Assembly (NCBI GenBank): GCA_019787685.1 | Contig: JAHNUO010000036.1 | Location: 62,001 to 126,000 of the forward strand | DNA: 64,000 bases | Direction: 5' to 3' | Source of the DNA: Chiua virens | Taxonomy: Eukaryota; Basidiomycota; Agaricomycetes; Boletales; Boletaceae | Shown here: positions 24,045 through 33,918 of the stretch, one piece after another | How the letters are laid out: each line of letters begins with the position of its first letter | How positions within the stretch are numbered: the stretch's first letter is position 1 | Notes under the pieces: model-generated | Seen by the model: the letters and a program-made list of their open reading frames with translations, nothing else | Databases searched by the model: none | Told to the model about the DNA's origin: nothing | Made by a program: the position numbers and the translations under genes

Positions 24045-24845
24045 CTACAATATTAGCTTTGTGGCGATGTTGCTGGGGGTTCTTGCTATAGTCAGAGCGT
24101 TTGCCACATGACCAGAACCACCGGAACCAGAATTTCCCTGTTGTTTCTGCTGGGCACCAAACTTTGGTTCCTCCCCTTTCCGCTTAACAGCGGAAACCTT
24201 GTTCGCTTGCTGTTCAGGCTTAGCCTGAGATCTGGTCTGAGTTGGATGGCAAGCAACATGTTGTTGCCAAGCAGCTGTGATGGCCTGTTCTACATCTGCC
24301 ATAGTAGGGGTTTTGGTATCGGCAGAGGGTTTCTCATTTGCAGCGGTATTGAGTAAATTGGTGTAGAAGTCGGCATATTTGGGTAGCCGGGACAGGACGA
24401 TCATCAGCTTGATCTTGTCATCAACCTTGTATTCAAAAGACTTGAGCTGGGCAAAATGGGTATTGAATTTGGCAAAAGTCTGGGCAGGATGCTGATTTTC
24501 TGAGAAGAAAAGGGACATCATGGACTTGAATTTGGAATAGGCGGAAGAGATGGTATGGCCATCATACTGTTGCTTCAGTGAATTCCAGAGGGCAAGAGCT
24601 GTACCACAGTCAGCGTGACAACTGAGCAAGTGATGCTCAATCCGAAGTTTCATGGAACCCATGGCTTTGTCGTCATTGTCATCCCAATTATTCTGCTTTT
24701 CCAAGTCATCATCCATGGGGCATGTCCGTTTCATGCAAGCATTCCAGACACTGACTGACTGAAGATAATTCTTCATGTCATCAGCCCAGTGACGATAGTT
24801 TGATCCATTGAGCTTAGAAATGTTGTTGAGCATGTTAGATGACAT
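24045..24845 (-). CDS. copia Gag
   Basis: 266 codons from an ATG at 24845. UBN2/copia-type Gag features are present: SKLNGSNYRHWADDMKNYL near the N-terminus, ALALWNSLKQQYDG, FAKFNTHFAQLKSFEYKVDD and LMIVLSRLPKYADFYTNLL. No zinc knuckle is seen in this frame; the C-terminal part is frameshifted. The ORF is intact but its pol is not. Confidence 0.85.
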   Translation of the reverse strand: MSSNMLNNISKLNGSNYRHWADDMKNYLQSVSVWNACMKRTCPMDDDLEKQNNWDDNDDKAMGSMKLRIEHHLLSCHADCGTALALWNSLKQQYDGHTISSAYSKFKSMMSLFFSENQHPAQTFAKFNTHFAQLKSFEYKVDDKIKLMIVLSRLPKYADFYTNLLNTAANEKPSADTKTPTMADVEQAITAAWQQHVACHPTQTRSQAKPEQQANKVSAVKRKGEEPKFGAQQKQQGNSGSGGSGHVANALTIARTPSNIATKLIL

Positions 24846-25174
24846 AACAGGTAGGTAATCTGATGGTATGAATGTCAGTAAACCTTATTCACAGAGAAGA
24901 AGGGAGCGAGGAGAAATCAATCACATCTGCTGAACATTCAGTGACCCTCAGATTGGGGTGACATAGTCTCCCCCTACACTGTAGGTCTAAAAGCCTATTT
25001 CCCTGAGCGTATTCGCATCAAAAGGGAGTGTCCGGCGAGAATTCTCAATCACACAGGACGGGCTTTATTCAGCACATCCAGCAAGAATATTAATATTCAA
25101 TTGCATTGGATGGTGAATTATCAGGTGTCCACCAAGAGCAGTCAGCGGCGGGTATATCGCACAGCTGGCCACTC

Positions 25175-25187
25175 GGGGCTCATAACC
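25175..25187 (-). promoter_or_regulatory. copia primer-binding site (half-tRNA initiator Met type)
   Basis: Minus-strand GGTTATGAGCCCC directly follows the 5' LTR. It is complementary to an initiator-tRNA anticodon loop (GGGCUCAUAACC) rather than to a tRNA 3' end. This is the site type used by Drosophila copia and yeast Ty5. Confidence 0.75.
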
Positions 25188-25564
25188 TGTTAGAACAGAC
25201 TGGATCCGAAGGACCCGGTTGTCCCGAGGGCAGAGTCACTGCTCTGGTGACTTACCTGATGGTGAAGCTCAAGACGATATTGTGGAGGATGGAGAGAGAG
25301 AAGATTGTTATTCTGTATATACAGTAGAACATGTTTATATATCTACTGTAATGCTATGCTGTACCTGTAGTGAGGTGTAATGGTACTGCATTGATGATTG
25401 TAACTAATTGTATTGTAGTGCCTAAGGTACTACAATAAGTCTATAGTCATTCCGGTACTTCCAGAGCACGGGAACCTCGGAACTTCCGGAAGCGTCCGGA
25501 ACGGAAGCCTCGGAAATGTGGGAACTACCTGGAACAGTCGGAACAGATTGTACATATTCCAACA
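25188..25564 (-). repeat. copia LTR (5' LTR relative to pol)
   Basis: 377 bp, otherwise nearly identical to 19286-19653. Confidence 0.92.
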
Positions 25565-25849
25565 CAACTGACCCTTAGATCATAGGATATGGATGACAGG
25601 AACCAAAGATATGGCCATTTCTGGGTGGCATGTCAGTCACAGGGGGTCTTAACTCAGGTTTTGTTGTAGAAATTCAAATAAAATACCCAAAATTCTGAAC
25701 ATATTGTAGGAAGTACCCATGGATAGGAGCTAAAGACTGGTCCACTAAAGGACCAGTTGCAACTGGTCTGGTCAGCAACTAGATGCAACCACAACTGCAG
25801 TTCAGTTGCCAGCATTTTGAGCAGTCGTAGACTGGACTTTGAAACACTA

Positions 25850-26956
25850 AGTCTGGGCCAGTTGCAGTCTTTTTGTGGTTTTAGAACTATACCTGCACAT
25901 CCCACAACAAGAAGATCTGCTTGATGAGGGCAGTGAAAGAAACAGAGCAAAACACAAAGTTGTAACAGTACATAAGTATGTTTGAAATAGCTGTGTCAAT
26001 GTTATTTAGGCGACTGCATGGGTATACATCTGGAAAAAAAAAAAAACTGGTTGACTGTGGTAGTACATCACCTTCTATGTAGTCTACAGAGCACTATGGA
26101 GCTAACTACCCACAATCTGTACTACAGAGTACTATATAGCAAGTATGTATGTCATGAGTACTAAATAATCACTAACCATTGGCCCAGAGCTAAGTTGCTG
26201 GTACCTCGTGGGACTTTGACCTTGTGGCATTAAGTCATCGACTTTCAGAACTTTCATGCAAGTACAAATAAAGCACGGTCACGTCCAGTCTGACTCTGTA
26301 TATACATCAACTCGGAGATTAGTACAATTATATTGAGATTAATACAAGTAGTAATCTAGGATACCATGATATGGAAAGACACCATTTGAACCCGTGATCT
26401 CCGTTAGATGGGAGATTGACCATACAAGTTGCATGGCCTCCGAGTCACAACACCTTATGTCACAGTTGTTTATGAGGCTCGACAATGTTCAATTACCATG
26501 TGCTTGAGGTATTCATAGCCTGATAGTAGGATTTTGGGAGCCGAGAGCATACCGTAATGGAAGGATAGATAAAATCATCAAACCGACCATCTGACTGGAA
26601 GTGATTAGCGCATGACTTGATAACTGGGGTAAAAAGTACCACTGGTGTTTCACACGTTGTTCACAAAGACTTGGGACCCGTCCTGCAACACACTCCGGTG
26701 CATAGACTGATCAATGACTGCATAAGTACAATGTGGGCTGAACACAAAGGTACTCACCACCCGCCCACCTGCCCCCTCCATTCACCATTCACGTGCATGT
26801 CCTCTGAATCCCGCCAGTCTTGCAATACACATATGTGGATCGACTGAACAACCGAATGAGCGCGTGTCAGTAAAATAAGGTCTGTGACTGTGGAACAGAG
26901 CAATACTCACTGCCCGCCTGCCCTCCCACCCCCTCCATCATAAGTGCATCCCGTCT
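25850..26956. other. intergenic, no gene recognised
   Basis: Contains a degenerate palindrome copy (25970-25999). Repeated short motifs such as CTACAG and ACTATATAGC (26090-26150) resemble those near 33070 beyond the DUF6532 gene. They may be subterminal motifs of a transposon carrying 26.9-33.0 kb. Confidence 0.4.
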
Positions 26957-29900
26957 TCAATCGTGTTGCCGGTACTGTTCAAATGTGCGGACATCAATAT
27001 ATCTGTTGAGGTAAACGTGTTGAGCCTCTGTTAATGCGTGGCCACGGATCCATTGGGGATGAACGGCACCCCGTGGGAAGCGGGGTATTAGATGGCAATG
27101 CTGGACGATCTGATTCACTGGGATGACCACGGCATTTGGACCCTGAAGCCTGGTCGAGCGGCTGATGGAAAACATTTTGACCATGGCATCCATCGTCTGT
27201 AAAGGTTTGAACCAGTGGATATAGGCAAGCGGGTGTGCATAATCTCTGAGATGCGATGGCAGTTTGAATATAGCACAGACTTCAGCAACATGCAGACCTA
27301 GAACCCACATTAGTCTACTGTACATTGTAATCAGATACGCAGACCTACCGTGAAGACCACCCTGTTTTCGTAGCTCCGAATCTGTTTCCACTAGCACGGT
27401 GTCATATCTGGCTAGGGTTAGCAGCTTGCGAGCACCGTTGTGGCATAGTGGATGTGCCCGAATTCTGGTGTTCTTGCTCGTCGCATGCTCCAATGGGGGC
27501 ATGAACAATACAAGGTTACTGAAAATGTCAAAACAGTCGTTGTCATTGGGATCAAAGAATCCGTGTCAATGGGGTAGCGTGCTGAGGAATGCCTTGAGTG
27601 CGTCAAGGAAACACACTGCGCCATGGTGACGCTCTAGGTCATGGACCGTCGTCTTGACAAACTGTGCGCACTGAGATACTCGGTAATGTTGAGACTCAGA
27701 TGGACCTTGGGCACGTGTTGCATGTTCCAAGTCACCTGAGACAGAGGCTACTGCGTCAGTGGGAGATGCCAAATCATGAGGCTATAATGCACTTGAAGCA
27801 GAGTGCTCCGAGCCTGAGTCAGTAATCAGGCCACTCCTCTGACACCACGCCAGATAGCTTTGAAACCAGATGACTGCTTCCTGCCACTGAAGCCATCGGG
27901 TCATCTGGATCGGGTAGTCCTTTCGGCTGGTGGCAGCATAAGCCTTCTTGGCAAAGTCGATGTGGAGACGCTCTGAAGTCTCCGTGTTCAGTCCATCGAG
28001 ACTACCTAGATTGCGGATGGTCTCAGTATAGTGGATGAGGGAATGAAATTTGGGGATATTGAAATGTTCTCGACACCTGAGCTCAATAAATACATTCTTG
28101 AGGCGGTGGAATTCGTCGAGCGTGTCCTGTAAAGCAAGGAGGGTGTCATCGGTGTGTGAATGGTACTGAGCGAGCTGAATGAAATCAATGAGGCACCGGG
28201 CTGCTTGCAGGACATGTGGTTCTGCGATCGCCCCCACCAGGGCTCCAACGAACACGCGTTCTACTTGCTTGTGGTCTGAGGCTGTCCACTGCTTGACGGT
28301 CGATATGCCGTTCTTGAAATGGCGAAGGCCAGGGAAGACTGGCATCGCACGAAAACGTGCATCGAAGTGAGTGGTATCTGCAAGTTTGCTGCACCATTTC
28401 TTGAGGTGGTCCTTGACAATCCCTTGATGCAGTTGGTGGAGGATGTCAGAAGTGATACAGAGGAAGATGTCGGAATGGGGAAGCTCGGCCCAGAAGGGTG
28501 AGAAAACAGGACGCAAGCCCTCGGCAATGAACTCAGGAGGATATTGGTTGCTGGCTTGAGCGTGGAGCACACGTGATGTACTTTGTTGATCGTGCCGTGG
28601 GAATTGAGAATTTGCGCCTCGTTGGTCAGCAGGAACCAAACACTTGGGACAACGGTTCTCGGCGCAGCATGCCACCAAGCATTGTTCAGGGTGGTCACCA
28701 ACATAGGCTGCAAGAATTGGGAAGACACAACAAATGTAGCCATCGGCGCAAACCATATCAACTCCGTTTCAACCTGCCTCTACGAGAGGCTGAAGCAGCT
28801 GTTTCATGCAGTAATGGAACAGGCGGTATCCAGCCACCAAGTTGTCCTTGAACGAGGCGAGTTTCGACACTGGTAGGTACCCCAGCAAGACTGATGCATG
28901 GCGTGAGGGTTCACGACGCACTTCCTTCGCCAGGTTTCCGATCAATAAGTATACCGGCCATGCTGTCTTGTCGCCTTTGAAACGCGACAGTTCAGTTTTA
29001 TCTGATGCTAGAATTATGGGCGCAACAGTAGCGCCTGAGTAATAATTAGGTGTGTGGCATTAATGAAAATCAACTACTCACTTGTGTCTTCCACCACCAT
29101 TCGCCAGTCCACATCTCGTCATAACGACGAGGCTTTCCATCGTGGTCGACATAGACCCTCTCTGGTGCGTATGCCACATTGCCATTGAATGCTGGATTGC
29201 TAATTAATTCACGAACACATGCCACAGGGTCTCGCATCCACAATTCCAGCTCTTCAGTAGTGGACGCATCATCAGCAGGCTCATCGTCTATTGGCCCGAG
29301 GTCTCCATGAACACGAACCATTCGGCATGTCCATTCTGGTCCAGTAGGCAGCTTATCTACAAGCTTCAAGAACTTGTAGTTGCTGCCGTAGGATGGCTGT
29401 GTCCGATTCTTGATCTTAGCAAAGGTATGACTGAGTATACAAACTCGAAAAAGAAAGAAAAAAAGAGTGCTGACTATGGATAGCTTTAGGAACTCTTCGG
29501 TTGCACGCTGGTTAGCGTTCTTGATGAGCCATTGGGCTAGCTCCCACTCATCGCAATCTGCAAAAGGTGTGTATGGCCCTGCTCCAGATCCTTCCTGGTA
29601 CTGCCTCATTCTCTCAAAAGGTGTGGCATCCTGCCCAAGGATGCTTGCGGCGGCATGCATGGAGAATTCCTCGGCAAAGCGTGGAAAGTGAGTATTGGGG
29701 TTATCCGCAGTTTCATGATCGTGCTGACCATCCGTTCTGCTAGCCTCATCCATCCCGCAAGCAGCTGTAGTCCCATCTTCAATAGGAGTCGATCTGCCCC
29801 TCAGGCTGTCTCTGCCCGAGTCACCATGACCAGCTTGCCACGTGCCACCACCATCATGACTGTCAGAAGGCCACTCGACTTGATCGAAAGTCTGCTCCAT

Positions 29901-30074
29901 GTCGTAAGTGCTGTTCTGTTCTGCCTGTGCGCTGGCATGTTGGGCACGTTGGACCTGAAGTGTTTGCTGATGGCGACACTGTAGGGAGTGTGACAAGTGG
30001 CGACGCAGGCCGCTGGCGGTCGGAAACGCTCGTCCGCAGGTATTGCAAGAGTGGGGATCGCGAGAACGAGGCAT
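26957..30074 (-). pseudogene. Plavaka-type transposase, nearly full length
   Basis: The ATG at 30074 is chosen because it opens directly onto a zinc-finger-like N-terminus (CNTCGRAFPTASGLRRHLSH). Plavaka blocks follow in order: CDEWELAQWLIKNANQ (about 29545), EWTCRMVRVHGD, SDKTELSRFKGDKTAWPVYL (about 29000), RCPKCLVPADQRG, DILHQLHQGIVKDHLKKW, FPGLRHFKNGISTVKQWT, SLIHYTETIRNLGSLDGLN, and the C-terminal HLIPRFP. An intron at about 29081-29035 and another at about 27352-27300 are needed. The rest is one frame with two stops: TAG at 27782 and TGA at 27566, each explainable by one C-to-T change. Plavaka enzymes are DDE-type transposases of fungal DNA elements. It stands head to head with the DUF6532 gene. 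Confidence 0.85.
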
Positions 30075-30796
30075 CAGAGGAGGTGATAGTAGGAATGCAA
30101 GGGGGGGTGAATCCTGTCCTTTGGGACCCCCATGCCGTTCTTTCTGCTCAAGGGATTCCATGCACGCTATGTACCGACGGAAGTTGTAGTAAGTCTCCGT
30201 TACTTTTTTTTTTCTGTCGTCATTTCAAACAATTGACCGCACGATAGCAAACCCAATTATCAGCGCTTGTTTCGCATACTGTGCTACTAATAGTTTATAG
30301 TCTCCAAGCCGGCCAGGAGCTCAACGTACTCCTCTTGACCCTGCAGTCACTCAGAACTTGTCAGGTATCTCGTCACCCTTTCTATGTCTTTTTTGGTTGT
30401 CGGTTGACATTGTTGTGGTCTTGTTAGGTTCATACCCTGCACCCGACCCCAGTGATCATCAAATCAATCCGTCGGTTGTCCTCCGTCGCAGTCTCTTGGT
30501 TGGCTGTTGTGCTCGACGACCCCAATTACCATCAATCTGACCCTTCGGTGGTTCACATTCGCCGTCTGTTTGTTGGTCATTGTGCTCTATATATTTTCGG
30601 CCAGTGAGTTTGTTTGTCTGTTCATCGGATCTTGTGCTCAATGAAGTGTCAGCCCGTCTGTTTGTCAGCCATTGTGCAGAATATATTTAATCAAGGCAGG
30701 TAGGTCCAGATTGCCATCCAGATTTTTCAACACTCTTTCTTGTTGCTCGTTGCTACTGTCCATCGCTAATCACTAATTTTTCTATCACTCTACTCT
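30075..30796. promoter_or_regulatory. shared region between Plavaka and DUF6532 genes
   Basis: 722 bp between two divergent start codons. CT-rich tracts occur near 30200-30230 and 30740-30795. No clear TATA box was assigned. A bidirectional promoter is inference from the layout. Confidence 0.4.
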
Positions 30797-33014
30797 ATGT
30801 CCAAACCCCACAAAGAAAAAGGCAAGCCAGTCGAGTCCCATGATGCTACCAGCAAGCAAATTGGTGCTGAAGTTACTATGGGACTGGGCCGCAATCGTCG
30901 ACCCTCTGCAAAGGTCCAAGCCATACAAGGTAGGTACTCCCAATGTAGAAATTACGCCACTGATTGTGTTTTTTGAAGATGATGCTTGTCAGGAAAAACT
31001 TGCACACCAAAGGGAAGCTTTGGTCAAGGAGAAGAAACGTGATGAGCGAATCTGCAAGCGCGAACAAATGTCGAAAGCAGCCGAACATGATGCTTTTAAG
31101 TCCAAACCCTCTGGAATTCAAAAAGAGACTGTGCCCATCCCTGCTGTTGTTGATAAAGCAGTCAGTTGCAATTTGTGTGTGCGTGAGCGTTTTTGTGACT
31201 GACCATTCCATAGTTTGAGTCACACGCTGTAGGGGGGTTGGACCAAACTATGACTCGCAGCAACCTAACTACACCTACCCTTGTGGCACGCAAGGGCAAC
31301 ATTCCGCCCCCGCCCCCTTTCCCGAAAATGTCGCAGAAAGTAAGTTGGTCATCTTGTTCTATGGGCCATGATATCAATTACCACACTGGCACAGGGTCTG
31401 CCCGTACGCGTCTGTATAGCGGAACCAGTTCAGCCCATCAAGTTTGGCAGGCTTAATTTAAATGCTTCAGATGTCACCGCCACATGTAAGAGAGGTCGTG
31501 CCCCCACTCCATTCCCTGGCGCAAAGATAGCTGAGTAAGTGTATTTCCGGATCTATTCGTGTATGGTAACATTCACATTGACTTTGTCAGATTCAGATCG
31601 ACTGACGGGCATGCTGAACGTGCCCTCAAGGACACCACCGACTTGGGTCTTTTTGAAGACGATGTTGGTCCTCCCTTCACTCAAAGGAAGCGGAGCCGCC
31701 GCACCTTGGTTAGCAGTGATGAGGATGAGCCTGGGCCTTTGGTGCCAGGCATGACCGAGAAAAACCGTGCGGATTGCTCTGTGCCTGCCATTGGTGATGG
31801 ACCGCAGGCTCTGTCTTCTTTGCCAGTGTCTACACTGACTTGTAAAACAGCTGGTCGTGGAAGAGGAACCTTCAGTGCCAAGAATCGTCCCAAAGCCTCG
31901 GACTATGATCCCCATATGCAGCGTATCCTCAAAATTGCTATTCAGCACTATCACATCAAACTACTGAAAGGGCACTCATTCCCTGAAGTGGCTGTAGAAC
32001 TGAAGTGGGCGTTTGCAGCCTGGCAAAAAGGCTGTGAGTATTATAACACTGATGTGGAGGACAACAGCCTCGATGACAGTCTGATCTAGCTGGTAAGTGA
32101 CATTCTCAGGTTCGCGATATATACTACTCAGTCAGTAAATTCTAGATCACTGCTCGAGGCTCACACCTACGTAGTCAGTTCAAAAAGAATGCACGAGCGG
32201 TCATTACAACTGCATATGGGTTCAATGTAGGTGACGACACTACCACTCGAGAAAGGAACCGAACCCTCGTTAGTGAGCTCAAGCCCCAAGCTGGATTCAC
32301 ATGCCGTGTATGTTCTATGTGAATTCACAATGAGACTACTAACGAGATAACCACTTATAGGAGCTCCATTCTCGCCGTGCTGGTGTCTTCAAGCACAAAG
32401 CGATTCAACAAGTCATAAATGAAGTCCTCTTTGCGAACAAGACCGACGAAGGAATCAAATGGGCTGATGAATACTCCCCATTCCCTCGTGTGGGGTTTGC
32501 ACTGGCGATTACTGCAGTTTGTATTCACTCAGGGTCTGACAGAGGTTGAGAACTGATTGATTGTGTTCAACAAGATTGAATGCGTGATTGATGAGTGGTC
32601 CACTGGCAGGCGTGAATCGATTCAATTTAAAGAGGAGCAGTATGAACGGATCTATCAGAAACACCTTGACACACTCGACTACTTCGATCAGCAAACCCGT
32701 GACAAGGGGATCTTACCAAAGATGCTACAGGATGTCTTCGAGAACAGAAGGTAAGTGTTTGTAATGGTATAGTTGTATGTTGTCTGACCTGGTGCAGGCT
32801 ATATGCGGGTGTTGAGGCTATTATGAAGGAAGACGACGACCCGTTCATCTCGGATGATGTCATTCAAGATGCTATTGAGGAGTTTGGAATGGAGGTCAGG
32901 TCCAGTGGAGATTGGGCAGGTGAGATCAAGGATGATGATCAGGAGGGTGAGATGGAGCTGGACAGGGATGATGGGGACGAGATTGAGGATGAGGATGCAG
33001 GTAGTAACGAGTAG
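30797..33014 (+). CDS. DUF6532-family protein, nine exons, one premature stop
   Basis: Exons inferred: 30797-30929, 30979-31160, 31214-31339, 31395-31534, 31591-32092, 32146-32307, 32361-32516, 32575-32750 and 32798-33014. All junctions have GT...AG and keep the frame, giving about 597 residues. The N-terminus is basic (GRNRRPSAKVQ) with a Lys/Glu-rich stretch. The DUF6532 core runs from about 31910 (PHMQRILKIAIQHYHIKLL, ARGSHLRSQFKKNARAVI, TAYGF, VINEVLFANKTDEGIKWAD, VIDEWSTGRRESIQF). The C-terminus is acidic. One TAG at 32087-32089 interrupts the core; it is explainable as CAG to TAG. DUF6532 has no assigned function. Placement opposite a Plavaka transposase suggests a partner protein of the same transposon, as inference. 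Confidence 0.75.
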
Positions 33015-33918
33015 CTTCGTATGGTGCCATATAGCTTCATATGGTGCCGTGGTAGCTCTGTGACAATGTAGTGCTATATAGCTCCCTGTAGCACTTTTGG
33101 CCAATGACTACAGATTGCTACTTACACTATGGTTGTGCCTTGCGAGAACTTGAGTGGATATATTGTACTACATACATAGGGGAAGCCAATCGAGCTACTG
33201 AGACCAAATGTGCTATGTAGTGCGACATTGCACATTGCTTTTTTCCAGATGTACCCTTGGGTGTCCCAGTGCATGTCCATACCCACACATGCAACAGGTG
33301 CAGACCCATGGAAATGGGTATGGGTGTGAGTGTGGGTTGACCCATGGGTTGCCAGTGGAGAGAGCAGGTGAAGTAGGTATGAGGCACATGACCAATGAAA
33401 TGACATGCTGTGATTGGTCTCATGGCATCATAAGCATAGTGAGGAAAGCATGGAGGAGCGTAGTGAATCAAACAAAGAAAGAGAGATAAATTATAAATCA
33501 TAACAAATGTGACTTTGTTTTGAGACATGATAATATACAAGTATTTGAAATACTTGTGCCAATGGATGCCATATCATCCATATTGTTATACATAGATATA
33601 CCTACAAGATGTTATCAACAAATAGAACATGTGGAACATGTGCACAAGTATTAGAAATACTTAAGCCATCAACCACTGATGAGAATAGTGCACTTTCACA
33701 GCGTGGGAAATGATTATGTAATCATGCGGATGGATATTTGAGCACAATTGGCAATTGTGATGCTTTGACATGTGTGGGAAAGCATTATATAATCATTTCC
33801 CAAGTATATACACAACCAGAACCAGGTGGCTATGCTAAAACACTTCTTGATCTTCAACCACCACCTTCTACTTTTGTACCAAGCACAAACAACACCAAAC
33901 AACACCAAACAACACCAA
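33015..33918. other. intergenic with two palindrome copies
   Basis: No gene supported. Palindromes lie at 33537-33561 (central G, 9-bp perfect arms CAAGTATTT/AAATACTTG) and 33641-33667. The 33030-33080 part has repeated ATAGCT and GGTGCC motifs. Confidence 0.5.

Larger units (their letters stand above)
19286..25564 (-). mobile_element. Ty1/copia retrotransposon, complete but decayed
   Basis: LTRs at 19286-19653 and 25188-25564 begin TGTTAGAACAG and end TTCCAACA. The 5-bp target duplication CAACT is exact (19281-19285 and 25565-25569). The minus strand carries Gag, protease, integrase, RT and RNase H in copia order (integrase before RT). Several frameshifts and stops, and loss of the RT catalytic motif, show it is inactive. 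Confidence 0.95.
19141..25849. mobile_element. hAT-like non-autonomous element, split by a copia insertion
   Basis: The left end starts TAGTGTTTTAAAGTCTGG (19141). The right end is the inverted GGACTTTGAAACACTA (to 25849). Flanking 8-bp sequences are AGTCCGGA and AGTCTGGG (6 of 8 match). The element continues across the copia insertion: 19285 joins 25570 in line with the whole copy at 39668-40250. Without the insertion it is about 425 bp. No ORF belongs to it. Confidence 0.8.

Noticed and set aside
26380..26470. tRNA-like segment on the minus strand (GGTTCAAAT B-box-like text, a possible anticodon stem)
   Set aside because: The anticodon loop would be eight nt, the T stem has a mismatch, and no proper acceptor stem forms. 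At most a tRNA-derived relic.
33122..33540. Overlapping minus-strand frames of 94 and 137 codons
   Set aside because: They arise from CCCACAC/ACCCATG-type low-complexity DNA and have no splice or domain support.
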